A stretch of DNA of 64,000 nt from Rheinheimera sp. A13L (GCF_000217935.1 NZ_AFHI01000012.1:248001-312000), one strand, 5' to 3'; counted from the first letter of the stretch, positions 26,021 through 35,547 are shown. Translations and numbers: made by a program. Notes: generated from the letters alone by a model not told the origin.

Positions 26021-26740
26021 ATGAAAAAAACTCTGCTACTGGCTACACTATTTTGCTCCATCCAGGCTCATTCCGCAGTGCTTTGGCAAGATTTCAGAGT
26101 CAGCTACTTAACGGGGAACAATTACCGCTTAGGTGACAATAACCGCGATATCTATACCTTCGAACATGCAGCGGCTACCAGTTGGGGCGACAGCTTTTTT
26201 TTCCTCGATCACATCAGGCCTGATACCGGTGATTTAACCAATTATGCCGAATGGGCCCCCCGCTGGAGTTTCAGCAAATTGGGGCTGGCAGAAGTGAAAT
26301 GGGGTTTGATCAGTGATATGACTTTTGCGACTACAGTCGAAATGTCCAGTCAGGCCACTCATCTGCTGTATGGTGTTGGCTTTAATCTGGAGGTCCCTGC
26401 TTTTCGCTATTTTCAGGTGAATCTGTACCGACGCAACAATGAAAAACGCAGCGACAACTGGCAAACCACCATCACCTGGGGTTTGCCCTTTGAACTGGCT
26501 AATCAGGAATTTCTCTACGACGGTTTTCTCGACTGGGCCAGCGCTACAGAGGAGCACAACGCCAATCTGAATATGACCTCGCAATTGAAATGGCTGCTAA
26601 GTAAACCGTTGAATATTGAAGACAAAATCTATCTTGGTTTTGAATATGTGTTCTGGCTGAACAAATTTGGTGTCAAAGACCAGCCCAACTTACGCAGCAA
26701 CGAATACAACCTGAACCTGCTGCTAAAGTGGCATTTTTAA
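26021..26740 (+). CDS. Tsx-like outer-membrane channel (DUF5020)
   Basis: A 239-residue outer-membrane protein with a signal peptide (MKKTLLLATLFCSIQAHSA) and the pattern of nucleoside-specific channel Tsx relatives and the DUF5020 family: an early LWQDFRVSYLTGNNYR strand, EHAAATSWGDSFFFLDHI near residue 50, and a C-terminal strand YNLNLLLKWHF ending in Phe. Tsx lets nucleosides diffuse across the outer membrane. Length is as expected for a 12-strand barrel. The chemoreceptor gene begins 12 bp after the stop, so the two form an operon. Nucleoside specificity is inferred from fold only. Confidence 0.8.
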   Translation: MKKTLLLATLFCSIQAHSAVLWQDFRVSYLTGNNYRLGDNNRDIYTFEHAAATSWGDSFFFLDHIRPDTGDLTNYAEWAPRWSFSKLGLAEVKWGLISDMTFATTVEMSSQATHLLYGVGFNLEVPAFRYFQVNLYRRNNEKRSDNWQTTITWGLPFELANQEFLYDGFLDWASATEEHNANLNMTSQLKWLLSKPLNIEDKIYLGFEYVFWLNKFGVKDQPNLRSNEYNLNLLLKWHF

Positions 26741-26752
26741 CAAGAGGCCCAT

Positions 26753-28405
26753 ATGAACTCTGTTTCTTTAAGAACCAAACTGATTTTATTAGCTTTTTTC
26801 CCTGTGTTTATTCTGGCACTGGTGTTGATCAGCAAAGCCTATTTTTCTGCTCAGCAGGAAGCACAAAGCAGAGTGATGCACTTGCGCGATTCTTTATATG
26901 CAGAACGTAAACAGCAACTGGATACCTTGCTGGAAATGGCCAGCACAGCTATTAGTTCAGCAGCGGATGACAACAGCAAAAAAGCCATTTTGCGTAGCCT
27001 GCGTTATGAAAATGGCAAAAACTATTTTTTTGTCTATGACCTTCAGGGGACCCAGATGGTCAGTGCTGATCAGCCGGAACGTGAAGGCAAAAACTTTCTC
27101 GACAGCAAATCCCCTGAAGGCCGTTTTTTAGTGAAAGAATACATAGAAGCAGCCAGAAAAGGCGGTGGTTATATTAACTACAACTGGCCTAAACCCGGCA
27201 GCACAGTAGCAGCACCTAAACTGGCTAAAGCTATACTGCAGGGTGAGTGGGTGCTGGCGACCGGTTTTTATATTGACGATTTGGAGCAGATGATCCAAAA
27301 GCAACGTGAAGTGACAGAACAACAAATTTACGCTGATTTACTGTCGGATGCGCTGATCACTCTGGTGCTGGTGGCTTTGGTTATTTTTATTGGTACTTTA
27401 TTTGCCAAAGCTATTTTAAAACCTCTGCTGAGCGTCGTTCAGGCCATGCAGGATATAGGTACTGGTGAAGCCGATTTAACCAAACGACTGGATGCCTCCA
27501 TAGGCCATGAATTGGGCGCTTTAGCTCAGGCTTTTAATCAGTTCTCCGGCAAAGTAGCCACTTTGGTCGGCCAGGTACAAAGCTCGATGCGAAGCCTGGG
27601 CCAGTCGGCAGAACACTTAGCTGCCTTAATGCAAAAAACAGAAGCTGGTGTTGCGCAGCAGCATAGCGAAAGTGATCAGGTGGCAACTGCGATCAACGAA
27701 ATGTCAGCCACAGCAGAAGATGTGGCAAAAAGTGCCAGTCAGGCTGCCCAGGCCGCCAATCATGCCGAAACTCAGGTGCATGAAGCTAACGCCAAGTTAC
27801 ACAGGGCCATAGCTGTGATCGGTGGTCTGGAGCAACAAGTGCAAGTGGGTGTTTCTGTCATAGATAAAGTAGGAGATGATTCCAGAAACATTGGCGCTGT
27901 ATTGGATGTGATCCGATCTATTGCTGACCAAACCAACTTATTGGCCTTAAATGCTGCTATCGAAGCTGCGCGGGCTGGTGAACATGGCCGGGGTTTTGCG
28001 GTAGTTGCTGATGAAGTACGAACTCTGGCAGCCAGAACCTCCAAAAGCACAGATGAAATTAATCAAATGATAGTGTCCTTACAACAAGGTGCAGAGCAGG
28101 CAGTTCAGGCCATCAATGAAATCAAACACCATAGCCAGAATACAGTGCAGCAGGCACAGCAAGTTGATGCCGCACTGCAGGAAATCCAGCATTCAGTGTC
28201 TACGATCAATGATATGAACAATCAGATTGCCAGCGCTGCAGAAGAACAAACCACAGTGTCAGAGATGATTAACCGAAATGTGCATCAAATTGTGGTGATA
28301 GCACAGGAAACATCAAGTGATACCTCCCAATCTGCCGCTATCAGTAAAGAATTGATGCATTTATCCGATCAACTGAATGCAGAAGTGTGCCGCTATAAAA
28401 TCTGA
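26753..28405 (+). CDS. Methyl-accepting chemotaxis protein, sCache_2 type
   Basis: A 550-residue chemoreceptor. TM1 is near residues 11-30, a periplasmic single-Cache domain follows ([18 protein letters not shown] and [11 protein letters not shown] are typical sCache_2 features), then TM2 near 200-225, a HAMP linker ([21 protein letters not shown]) and a signalling domain with the conserved hairpin tip [19 protein letters not shown]. Methylation-helix glutamines and glutamates are visible. sCache_2 domains usually bind small carboxylates or urea-like ligands. It is cotranscribed with the Tsx-like gene upstream and ends in a clear terminator. Confidence 0.95.
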   Translation: MNSVSLRTKLILLAFFPVFILALVLISKAYFSAQQEAQSRVMHLRDSLYAERKQQLDTLLEMASTAISSAADDNSKKAILRSLRYENGKNYFFVYDLQGTQMVSADQPEREGKNFLDSKSPEGRFLVKEYIEAARKGGGYINYNWPKPGSTVAAPKLAKAILQGEWVLATGFYIDDLEQMIQKQREVTEQQIYADLLSDALITLVLVALVIFIGTLFAKAILKPLLSVVQAMQDIGTGEADLTKRLDASIGHELGALAQAFNQFSGKVATLVGQVQSSMRSLGQSAEHLAALMQKTEAGVAQQHSESDQVATAINEMSATAEDVAKSASQAAQAANHAETQVHEANAKLHRAIAVIGGLEQQVQVGVSVIDKVGDDSRNIGAVLDVIRSIADQTNLLALNAAIEAARAGEHGRGFAVVADEVRTLAARTSKSTDEINQMIVSLQQGAEQAVQAINEIKHHSQNTVQQAQQVDAALQEIQHSVSTINDMNNQIASAAEEQTTVSEMINRNVHQIVVIAQETSSDTSQSAAISKELMHLSDQLNAEVCRYKI

Positions 28406-28413
28406 ACCTGAGC

Positions 28414-28443
28414 CAGTGCCTGTCGCACTACAGGCACTGTTTT
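28414..28443 (+). terminator. Rho-independent terminator of chemoreceptor gene
   Basis: CAGTGCCTGT (28414-28423) and ACAGGCACTG (28430-28439) form a perfect 10-bp stem with a six-base loop, followed by four Ts. Confidence 0.88.
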
Positions 28444-28533
28444 CGCAGTTCGCCATGACTTGCATTTAAACCTGCTCTTTGGCAGCATAATGAACCACTT
28501 AGCATCCGGCCTCAGGTCAAAGAGTTTTTGGGT

Positions 28534-29691
28534 ATGGAACCCACCACAGTTTTTATTCTTGGAAGTCTGATGATGTTAGCCAACGGCGGTGTGCTGGGCC
28601 TGATGCATCAGGATTTGCCCGAGTCATTGCGACCCGCAGCCGTCAGCTGGCGTATAGCCACCTTGTTGCATGCCTGTGGTTGTTTGCTTTTTGCTGCTCA
28701 ACAATTTATTCCTATCGCTTTGGCGTTGCCTCTGGCCAATGGTCTGGTGATGTTTGGTTTTACCGGATATTGGTATAGTTTACGTCAGTTTTATGCTCAG
28801 CCTTCCTCCTTCTGGCTGATGCTCCCCGCTTGTATCGGCACGGCCGGAGTACTGTGGTTTGCCACTGTGATGCCGGATACGGGTGTCCGGATTTTGATAG
28901 TGTCAGCTGTGTGGTTGCTTATTCTGCCCGGCTCGGTAAAGGTTTTACTGTCAGAACAACGCCATGATCAGGCCATCAGTCGAAAAGTTATGGCGGCCAT
29001 ATTCAGTTTTGTCTGCGCTTTTGTGCTGTTCCGCGCTGGTTATTTTGTCTGGACTGAAGTGCACGCAGATTTTCGGGTGATTGATCAACAGCATTGGCTT
29101 AACCTGGTCTCTCCTATGGTGATCGCTATTTTGCCAGTCATAGGCACCACCACCTTCCTGCTGATGTGTTCTGAACGTATTCGTAGGCAATGGGAAAAAG
29201 CCGCCGCGACGGATTATTTAACAGGCCTGGCGAACCGCAGAACACTGACAGAACAAGGTTTGTTGTGGTTCGAACAGGCAAAAAAAACACAAAGACCATT
29301 AGCTGTGGCTGTGATTGATATCGATCATTTCAAAACTGTCAATGACCGTTTTGGTCATGACACAGGCGATCTTGCTCTGCAGTATGTGGCAGCGCAGTTA
29401 GTAGCCCATTGCCGCAGTACAGAACTGCCAGCTCGTCAGGGCGGAGAAGAATTTGTGGTGTTATTGCAGAATGTTTCTGGCGATGAGATGCGGGCCGCAG
29501 CCGAGCGTTTACGTCAGGGAATAGCGGCAGAAGCTTTTATAGCAGCTGATCTGGTATTGCCATTAACGGTTTCTATAGGGGTTGCTTTGCAAGATCCTGC
29601 GGACAGCAGTTTCAGTCATTTGATGCAAAGAGCAGATAAGGCTTTGTATCAGGCAAAAGCGGCAGGAAGAAATCAGGTCATTGCCGGCTGA
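28534..29691 (+). CDS. Diguanylate cyclase with multi-TM N-terminus
   Basis: A 385-residue enzyme making c-di-GMP. About seven hydrophobic helices span residues 5-215, a membrane sensor of unknown ligand, and they are followed by a GGDEF domain with DYLTGLANRR and the active site GGEEFVVLL (the common GGEEF variant). The inhibitory I-site position reads RSTE instead of RxxD, so product inhibition may be lost or weak. An in-frame TTG at 28528 could also be the start; the ATG at 28534 is preferred. It stands alone, ending at a bidirectional terminator shared with the convergent OmpA gene. Confidence 0.92.
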   Translation: MEPTTVFILGSLMMLANGGVLGLMHQDLPESLRPAAVSWRIATLLHACGCLLFAAQQFIPIALALPLANGLVMFGFTGYWYSLRQFYAQPSSFWLMLPACIGTAGVLWFATVMPDTGVRILIVSAVWLLILPGSVKVLLSEQRHDQAISRKVMAAIFSFVCAFVLFRAGYFVWTEVHADFRVIDQQHWLNLVSPMVIAILPVIGTTTFLLMCSERIRRQWEKAAATDYLTGLANRRTLTEQGLLWFEQAKKTQRPLAVAVIDIDHFKTVNDRFGHDTGDLALQYVAAQLVAHCRSTELPARQGGEEFVVLLQNVSGDEMRAAAERLRQGIAAEAFIAADLVLPLTVSIGVALQDPADSSFSHLMQRADKALYQAKAAGRNQVIAG

Positions 29692-29721
29692 CAGAACACG
29701 GGCTTTCAACAACAGTGATAA

Positions 29722-29747
29722 AAAAGCAGCCGTTTAAGGCTGCTTTT
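29722..29747. terminator. Bidirectional terminator
   Basis: AAAAGCAGCC (29722-29731) and GGCTGCTTTT (29738-29747) form a 10-bp stem with a 6-base loop, with A and T tracts on both sides. It serves the OmpA gene at 29755 (minus) and probably the diguanylate cyclase (plus). Nearly the same hairpin follows the second OmpA gene at 34200-34226. Confidence 0.88.
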
Positions 29748-29754
29748 ACTTTAG

Positions 29755-30876
29755 TTACTCAACGATAATTTCAAACAAACCACGCATATTAGCTTTTGCT
29801 GCATCAGAGCGTAGAACTGACGGGTTCGCTTCATATTCCGCAGGGTTTCTTTGACCAAAACCTATGGTTTTAAAGCGATTGGCATCCACACCTTCAGCTA
29901 TCAAAAAAGCTTTGATGGACTGGGCACGACGCTCACTTAATGCCTGGTTATATTCAGCGCTGCCGCTGGCTGAGGTATAACCTGCAATACGTACGCGCGC
30001 CTGAGGATTGGCTTTTAACGTCTGAACATGCTGGCGTAAAATGACTTTGGTTTCGTCATTTAATTCGGCAGTGTCAAAATTAAAATGCACATCTTCCAGC
30101 ACCAGCACTTCAGGCTCTTTCACCACAGTTTGTGCCACTACAGCTGCTTGTGCTTTTTGCGCAGGAGCCGGTGCTGCTTGCGGTTCTGATTGGGTGGTTG
30201 AGCCAAAACGGTAGACTAACCCCAGCGAGTACAAATCCAGATCACCTTTGTTACCGATGAGATCATCCATGCGGTAACGTTCGGCTTCCAGTCGCACTGT
30301 AAAAGCCGGAGATATGTCATATTGCAAACCTACACCCAACTTATGTTTGGTGTAGCTGTCATCATGGTTATAAGCTGCAGTGTTAATTAAACCATTGCTG
30401 CTGTAACGGGTTTTTGAATCGTTTTGAGTCAGGCCAATACGGGCTATAGCCGAAAAACGTTCTGTCAAAGGCAGGGTACCGACCAGATCCAGATTCCAGC
30501 CTTTCAGCCCTGTTTCACCTCTGAAATCAGTCACTGGCAAGGTATTCGCCAGAAAACTAAAATCGTTCAAATCAAAATAACCGCCTTCCACTGCCAGATA
30601 AGTACCAAACTGGTAACCCAGATAAACTTTGTAGCCCTGGTTGCCGCTGTCTTCGTCCATTGAACTGACATCGAAGCCATTGGTTTCCAGACTGGTCTGA
30701 AGCCTTTCTGTATCAATACTGGCCTTAGACTTCCCTATATTGGCCCCGACATACCAACCATTTTTGTCATAGCTGGAGTGGTCCTGAGCCTGAACATTGG
30801 CCGACATCAGCATAGGCAAGCTGCTGGCGAGAACCAGCATCACTTTTGTGCCCTTTAACTCTGTTAAATTTTTCAT
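29755..30876 (-). CDS. OmpA-family protein, paralogue 1
   Basis: A 373-residue outer-membrane protein. The signal peptide ends near ANVQAQ; residues about 35-210 form an eight-strand OmpA-like barrel (NGWYVGANIGKSKAS, then VYLGYQFGTYLAVEGGYFDL), followed by an Ala/Pro-rich hinge and a peptidoglycan-binding OmpA_C domain with VHFNFDTAELND, GYTSASGSAEYNQALSERRAQ and FGQRNPA. The C-terminal domain is about 90 percent identical by eye to the paralogue at 34245-35441; the barrels are less similar. It starts 31 bp after the ice-binding lipoprotein gene with AAGGA upstream, so the two are cotranscribed. Confidence 0.93.
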   Translation of the reverse strand: MKNLTELKGTKVMLVLASSLPMLMSANVQAQDHSSYDKNGWYVGANIGKSKASIDTERLQTSLETNGFDVSSMDEDSGNQGYKVYLGYQFGTYLAVEGGYFDLNDFSFLANTLPVTDFRGETGLKGWNLDLVGTLPLTERFSAIARIGLTQNDSKTRYSSNGLINTAAYNHDDSYTKHKLGVGLQYDISPAFTVRLEAERYRMDDLIGNKGDLDLYSLGLVYRFGSTTQSEPQAAPAPAQKAQAAVVAQTVVKEPEVLVLEDVHFNFDTAELNDETKVILRQHVQTLKANPQARVRIAGYTSASGSAEYNQALSERRAQSIKAFLIAEGVDANRFKTIGFGQRNPAEYEANPSVLRSDAAKANMRGLFEIIVE

Positions 30877-30907
30877 TTATTAATCCTTATCTCCGACTGA
30901 CAAGCCT

Positions 30908-33900
30908 CTATTGAGGCTTGGTCACTGCATTGGCATCTAAAGTGACTTGCTCAGTCACAGAGAACAAACGACCTGTGATGGCCGTGCCTGTACCCAGATT
31001 GATTTGTTGCCAGGCAAATACATTGCCGGCAAAGCTGGTATTGCTACCAAATACAGTGACACCACCAGTCCGCCAAAACACATTGCGGGCCTGAGCCCCC
31101 CCGGTCAGAACAATGTTCCCACCCGGAGCACCTGTGGTAAAAGTGCCTGTAATCACAAAGATAAAGACCGAATCCGGATCACCCTGTGCATCCAGCGTCA
31201 GGTTGCCCTGCTGGATAATGACATTACCTGCAGTGCGATAAACGCCACGAGTCATGACCCGACCACCCAATTCGGCAGGCAAGGCCTGAGTTGCAGCTGC
31301 AGGATTAGGATCAGCGGCTAAAAATGTTGCAGCTACGCCTAAATCAGTGCGAACCTGGTTAATAAAGGCCACCATAGATGCATAAGGCACAGGCACTACA
31401 TAAGGTGGGGTTACATCATCAGGTGCATAAGACACGCCATTGGTCAGTTGAGTAAACTGCCCTGCGACTGGGCCCGGAGTAAAACCAGCGTAAGCTGTAC
31501 GGGCTAAATCAAGAATGGCCATATCACCATCAGCAACAGCAGAACCTGCTGTAGTGGTAATAGCCTGGCTGGCTATCATGACAAAACGTTGCAGTTCACC
31601 CATAGCCGGAGCCTGAGGATTATTTGCTAAAGCCGCTGTGACAGTCAGCACAGCGCTATCCTGTGTCGTGCCCAAAGTGGCAGTGATAGTGCTGATGCCT
31701 GCAGCCATAGCTGTTGCCAGACCACTGTTCAGTTGACCATTGGCATTCATCACGGCTACGCCAACATTACTGGACGTCCATACCACAGTGCTGCTGATAT
31801 TGATCCTGCTACCGTCTGTGTAAACGCCTGTGGCAGTGAAGCGTTCAGTTTCATTCACTACAGCTGATGCGTTCTCTGGCGTCACTTCAATAGCCGTCAG
31901 AGCAGCGGCTGTGACCGTCAGAGTGGTGCTGCCGTCTAACCCGGCAAAACTGGCACGGATTAACGAGGTACCAGCAGACAAGCCGGTCGCAAGGCCACTG
32001 TTTGCAGCCAGACTGGCGTTCATGCTGGCCACGGCAATAGTGCCTGATGTCCAGTTAGCAACAGCAGTCAGATCTGCTGTACTGCCGTCGCTGTAAGTTC
32101 CGGTTGCATTAAACTGACGGGTTAAACCATCCACCACACTTGGGTTAACTGGCGTCACACTGATACTACTTAAGCTTGCGTTTGTGACTGTCAGTGTTGC
32201 TGCACCAGAGATGCTACCCAGAGTTGCGCTAATTTGCACCACACCTGCGGCCTGCCCTGTCGCTAAACCACTGGCTGAGTTGCCATTGGCATTCATAGTA
32301 GCAGTCTGCGTATTGGCCGAAGCCCACACCACAGACTGGCTGATAGTCAGTGTTGAACCATCAGAATAAATACCTGTGGCCACAAACTGACGATTCAGAC
32401 CCATTGCAACAGATGAGATCACCGGAGTCACACTAATAGAACTTAAAGTCGCAGCAGTCACAATCAGAGTCGCTTCTGCTGATACAGCCGCCTGAGTAGC
32501 GCGAATTTGCACTGTGCCTGAACTTAGTCCTGCCACTAAACCGCTGTTGCTCTGCATATTGGCATTAGGCAAAGCAATAGCGTTGTCGGATGAGCTCCAG
32601 GTGACCAAAGACGTCAGATCTTCTGAGGAACCGTCTGAATAAACACCTGTTGCTGTAAACTGTCTGTTTTGGCCTGCAACCACACTACTCAGTGCAGGAG
32701 TAATAACCAGACTAGTTAATGTGGCACTATTCACAGTTAAACTGGCGCTGCCAGATACTAAGCCTAAAGTAGCAGTGATTTGCACTGTGCCAGCAGCCTG
32801 ACCTGTAGCCAAACCACTATTCACAGCACCATTAGCGTTCATAGTCGCTATCTGAGTATCAGCGGAGGCCCAAACCACAGAGCGGCTGACATCAAAGGAG
32901 CTGCCATCTGCATAGTTAGCTGTAGCAACAAACTGACGCGATAAACCCGTTGTTACAGTGGAAATAAGGGGAGTTACCACAATGCTGCTTAACGTTGCAG
33001 CATTAACCGTTAGCGTGGTTTCAGCAGACACTGTGCCTAAGGTTGCGCTGATTTGAGTGGCACCAGCAGCAAGTCCTGAAGCTAAACCATGATTTGCACC
33101 TGAAGTAGAATCAATAGTCGCAGTGGCCTGAGCACTGGAATCCCAACTGACTAAAGCGCTGATATCCTGTGAGGTACCATCTGAATAAACACCTGTTGCA
33201 CTGAACTGCCGACTGACGCCAACAAACAAATTAGCGTTTACCGGAGTCAGCTGTATAGACATCAGTATCGCATCAGTCACCGTCAGACGGGTTGAGGCAG
33301 ACAAAGCACCCAGAGTAGCGCTGATTTCTGTATTACCAGGAGCCACAGCTGTAGCTAAACCACTTGAAGCCGTTTGACTCGGGTTCATCACAGCTATAGA
33401 TGTATCACTGGATAACCAGTTCACAACACTACTGATGTTTTCCGTAGTGCCGTCGGAATAAACCCCTGTTGCAATAAATTGAGTGGTTAAACCATCGGCT
33501 ACACTGGCGTCCAGCGGGCTGATACTGATACTGGTTAAAACTGCACTGGTAACAGTTAACTGAGTATTGGCCGATTTGCCGGCAAAAGAGGCCGCAATAA
33601 CAGAGGTACCAGGCTGCAGTGCAGTCGCCAGTCCCTGACTGTTTATAGTTGAGACAGCAACAGTAGCTGAGCTCCAGATCACTTTGTCACTGATATCCAG
33701 CGAAGTGCCATTTGCATAGACTCCAAGGACGGTAAATTGCTGAGTTAAGCCCGCAGCCAGAGTAGGATTTTCCGGGGATATTAAAATGGACTGGAGCCCG
33801 TCTACAGGCTCAAGTCCAAGAATGGGGTCTTTATCGCTATTACAACCAGCAATAAATAACAGCACAAGCAGGCTTAATAGCCACCTGTAGCAGATGTTAA

Positions 33901-33925
33901 GCTGCATTTTTTGATTTCCAACCAT
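30908..33925 (-). CDS. Lipoprotein with eight Big_2 repeats and ice-binding domain
   Basis: A 1005-residue surface lipoprotein. The signal peptide ends in the lipobox LFIAGC (Cys about residue 28). Residues 44 to about 767 are eight tandem repeats of roughly 91 residues, each opening with an xISVTP-like strand, then QFxATGVYSDGS and closing with LTVTAA; these are Big_2-type Ig-like domains. The last 230 residues match the DUF3494 ice-binding fold (GELQRFVMIASQAITTTAG, VITGTFTTGAPGGNIVLTGG and VFWRTGGVTVFGSNTSFAG). Such domains bind ice or other ordered surfaces. An adhesin role is inferred. The ATG at 33925 has AAAGGA upstream, and it shares a promoter-proximal element with OmpA-2. Confidence 0.93.
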   Translation of the reverse strand: MVGNQKMQLNICYRWLLSLLVLLFIAGCNSDKDPILGLEPVDGLQSILISPENPTLAAGLTQQFTVLGVYANGTSLDISDKVIWSSATVAVSTINSQGLATALQPGTSVIAASFAGKSANTQLTVTSAVLTSISISPLDASVADGLTTQFIATGVYSDGTTENISSVVNWLSSDTSIAVMNPSQTASSGLATAVAPGNTEISATLGALSASTRLTVTDAILMSIQLTPVNANLFVGVSRQFSATGVYSDGTSQDISALVSWDSSAQATATIDSTSGANHGLASGLAAGATQISATLGTVSAETTLTVNAATLSSIVVTPLISTVTTGLSRQFVATANYADGSSFDVSRSVVWASADTQIATMNANGAVNSGLATGQAAGTVQITATLGLVSGSASLTVNSATLTSLVITPALSSVVAGQNRQFTATGVYSDGSSEDLTSLVTWSSSDNAIALPNANMQSNSGLVAGLSSGTVQIRATQAAVSAEATLIVTAATLSSISVTPVISSVAMGLNRQFVATGIYSDGSTLTISQSVVWASANTQTATMNANGNSASGLATGQAAGVVQISATLGSISGAATLTVTNASLSSISVTPVNPSVVDGLTRQFNATGTYSDGSTADLTAVANWTSGTIAVASMNASLAANSGLATGLSAGTSLIRASFAGLDGSTTLTVTAAALTAIEVTPENASAVVNETERFTATGVYTDGSRINISSTVVWTSSNVGVAVMNANGQLNSGLATAMAAGISTITATLGTTQDSAVLTVTAALANNPQAPAMGELQRFVMIASQAITTTAGSAVADGDMAILDLARTAYAGFTPGPVAGQFTQLTNGVSYAPDDVTPPYVVPVPYASMVAFINQVRTDLGVAATFLAADPNPAAATQALPAELGGRVMTRGVYRTAGNVIIQQGNLTLDAQGDPDSVFIFVITGTFTTGAPGGNIVLTGGAQARNVFWRTGGVTVFGSNTSFAGNVFAWQQINLGTGTAITGRLFSVTEQVTLDANAVTKPQ
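31625..33796. repeat. Eight tandem ~273-bp coding repeats
   Basis: These encode the Big_2 domains of the lipoprotein. Repeats 4 and 6 (counted from the N-terminus) are especially close, sharing runs such as VVWASA, MNANG and SGLATGQAAG. Recombination between units could change domain number, and short-read assembly may collapse them. Confidence 0.85.
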
Positions 33926-33970
33926 GATGACTATCCTTTCTTTTAGTTAACGCTGATGCGTAAAACACTT

Positions 33971-34034
33971 TTCAGCTGGATAGCTTTTCTCATAGCAAAC
34001 CAAGCCCGTCTGTGTGCTATCGCACAGATAGATT
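33971..34034 (-). promoter_or_regulatory. Shared upstream element, lipoprotein copy
   Basis: This 64-bp block aligns without gaps to 35484-35547, ahead of the second OmpA gene. Plus-strand shared runs include TTCAGCT, TTTTCTCATA, GTCTGTGTGC and GATAGATT. It ends about 45 bp before the lipoprotein start, at nearly the same distance as in the OmpA case (offset 3 bp). The centre, TGTGCTATCGCACA, is palindromic here. It is likely a promoter with an activator or repressor site. Confidence 0.7.
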
Positions 34035-34199
34035 CTTATATTTGAAGTATCCGGAACAACCTGCTGAACCGGCCTGTGGTCAGATCTAAAAAGTTATTTA
34101 AAAACAGAGGTTTTTAGAGCAAATACTACTTAAAGTAAAAGTGTTCCCCCTCTTTATCGAACTGCCGGTTAATCAGTTTGGGCGGGGCTGTAAAATAAA

Positions 34200-34226
34200 A
34201 AAAGCAGCCGATTTAAGGCTGCTTTT
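34200..34226 (-). terminator. Rho-independent terminator of OmpA-2
   Basis: AAAAGCAGCC (34200-34209) and GGCTGCTTTT (34217-34226) with a GATTTAA loop and flanking A and T runs. It is nearly the same as the hairpin after OmpA-1 at 29722-29747, so gene and terminator were duplicated together. Confidence 0.88.
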
Positions 34227-34244
34227 TATTAGAATGAATTCACT

Positions 34245-35441
34245 TTACTCAACAATAATTTCAAACAAACCACGCATATTGGCTTTCGCTGCATCTGAGC
34301 GTAAAACTGCCGGATTCGCTTCATATTCCGCAGGATTTCTTTGACCAAAACCTATGGTTTTAAATCTGTTGGCATCTACACCTTCGAGGATCAAAAAAGC
34401 TTTAATGGACTGAGCCCGACGCTCACTTAATGCCTGATTGTATTCAGCTGTGCCGCTGGCAGAAGTGTAACCCGCAATACGCACCTTGGCTTGTGGGTTA
34501 GCTTTTAATGTCTGAACATGCTCGCGCAAAATCGTTTTTGTTTCGTCATTTAACTCTGAAGTATCAAAATTAAAATGAACGTCTTCCAGTTCCAGTACTG
34601 TAGGTTCAGATGCCACTGCAGTTGGTGCTACAGCAACAGCTTCAGCACGTCGAACAGGTTCTGGAGCAGGAGTCGCTGCATAAGTAGGTTCAGTTTCACC
34701 AAAACGAAGCATTAACCCTAAAGAATACATATCAATATTACCGCTGTGAGCAATTAAATCGTCTAAACGATAACGCTCAGCTTCTAAGCGTACACTCAGA
34801 ATAGGTGAAATGTTGTATTGCAGACCCAGACCGTATTTGTTTTTTGTATAGCTGCCATCTTCATTGTAACCAGTGACATCAACCAAACCATTACTGCTGT
34901 AACTATTTGAAGTGTCATTTTGGGTGACACCAATACGGGCAAAACCAGAGAAATCCTCTGTGAAAGGCATAATACCGACCAAATCAAGATTCCAGCCCAA
35001 CAGCTTGGTTTTTCCGCGGAAGTCGGTCACTGGTGTTGTGTTTGCCAGGGCATGAAAACCACCAATATTAAAGTAGCCGCCTTCTACAGCCAGATAAGGG
35101 TTAAACTTATAGCCGACAAAAATTTTGTAACCTTCACTGCGACTGTCTTCCGACACAGAATTCACATTAAAGCCCTGGTTTTCTAAGTCAGTGCGTATAG
35201 TGTCCTGCTCTATTCCGGCAATAGATTTACCTACGTTCATACCCACAGACCAGCCATTTTCTTTAAAATTGCTGTAATCCATTGCATGAGCGGCAGGTAG
35301 CATAAGTACAGTTAAAACGCTCAAAACCAAAGGCTTAAAACGAAAAAATGGGGTATTTGTTTGTGTCGTAGATGACAAATTCAGAGCAGTACTTTGCTGT
35401 CCTATAACTTGCTCATTCCTTGTAGCCTGATAGCTGTTCAT
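34245..35441 (-). CDS. OmpA-family protein, paralogue 2
   Basis: A 398-residue outer-membrane protein with an unusually long polar n-region (about 30 residues) before the hydrophobic core PLVLSVLTVLMLPAAHA. The barrel (NGWSVGMNVGKSIAG, YKFNPYLAVEGGYFNI) is followed by a hinge and an OmpA_C peptidoglycan-binding domain (VHFNFDTSELND, GYTSASGTAEYN). It differs from the paralogue at 29755-30876 mostly in the barrel and hinge. AGGA lies 11 bases before the ATG; a later internal Met (MLPAAHAMDYS) would lose the leader. It is a single-gene transcript with its own promoter element and terminator. Confidence 0.93.
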   Translation of the reverse strand: MNSYQATRNEQVIGQQSTALNLSSTTQTNTPFFRFKPLVLSVLTVLMLPAAHAMDYSNFKENGWSVGMNVGKSIAGIEQDTIRTDLENQGFNVNSVSEDSRSEGYKIFVGYKFNPYLAVEGGYFNIGGFHALANTTPVTDFRGKTKLLGWNLDLVGIMPFTEDFSGFARIGVTQNDTSNSYSSNGLVDVTGYNEDGSYTKNKYGLGLQYNISPILSVRLEAERYRLDDLIAHSGNIDMYSLGLMLRFGETEPTYAATPAPEPVRRAEAVAVAPTAVASEPTVLELEDVHFNFDTSELNDETKTILREHVQTLKANPQAKVRIAGYTSASGTAEYNQALSERRAQSIKAFLILEGVDANRFKTIGFGQRNPAEYEANPAVLRSDAAKANMRGLFEIIVE

Positions 35442-35483
35442 AGTTTTTATATTCCTGTAGTTAAAGCTGAGGTGTTCATTACA

Positions 35484-35547
35484 TTCAGCTATACAGGTTT
35501 TCTCATAACGAAGAACAGGCGTCTGTGTGCCAGCGTACCGATAGATT
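35484..35547 (-). promoter_or_regulatory. Shared upstream element, OmpA-2 copy
   Basis: The second copy of the 64-bp block described at 33971-34034, lying 43-106 bp upstream of the OmpA-2 start. The best kept parts are TTTTCTCATA, GCGTCTGTGTGC and CGATAGATTA (plus strand); the palindromic centre is less perfect than in the other copy. Confidence 0.7.

Noticed and set aside
30947-31321. 124-codon plus-strand frame inside the ice-binding lipoprotein gene
   Set aside because: It is antisense to the DUF3494 domain, with no Shine-Dalgarno sequence and no protein-like features.
31625-33796. Regular repeats suggesting a CRISPR array
   Set aside because: Units are about 273 bp, continuous in one reading frame and encode Ig-like domains; there are no short repeats with unique spacers.
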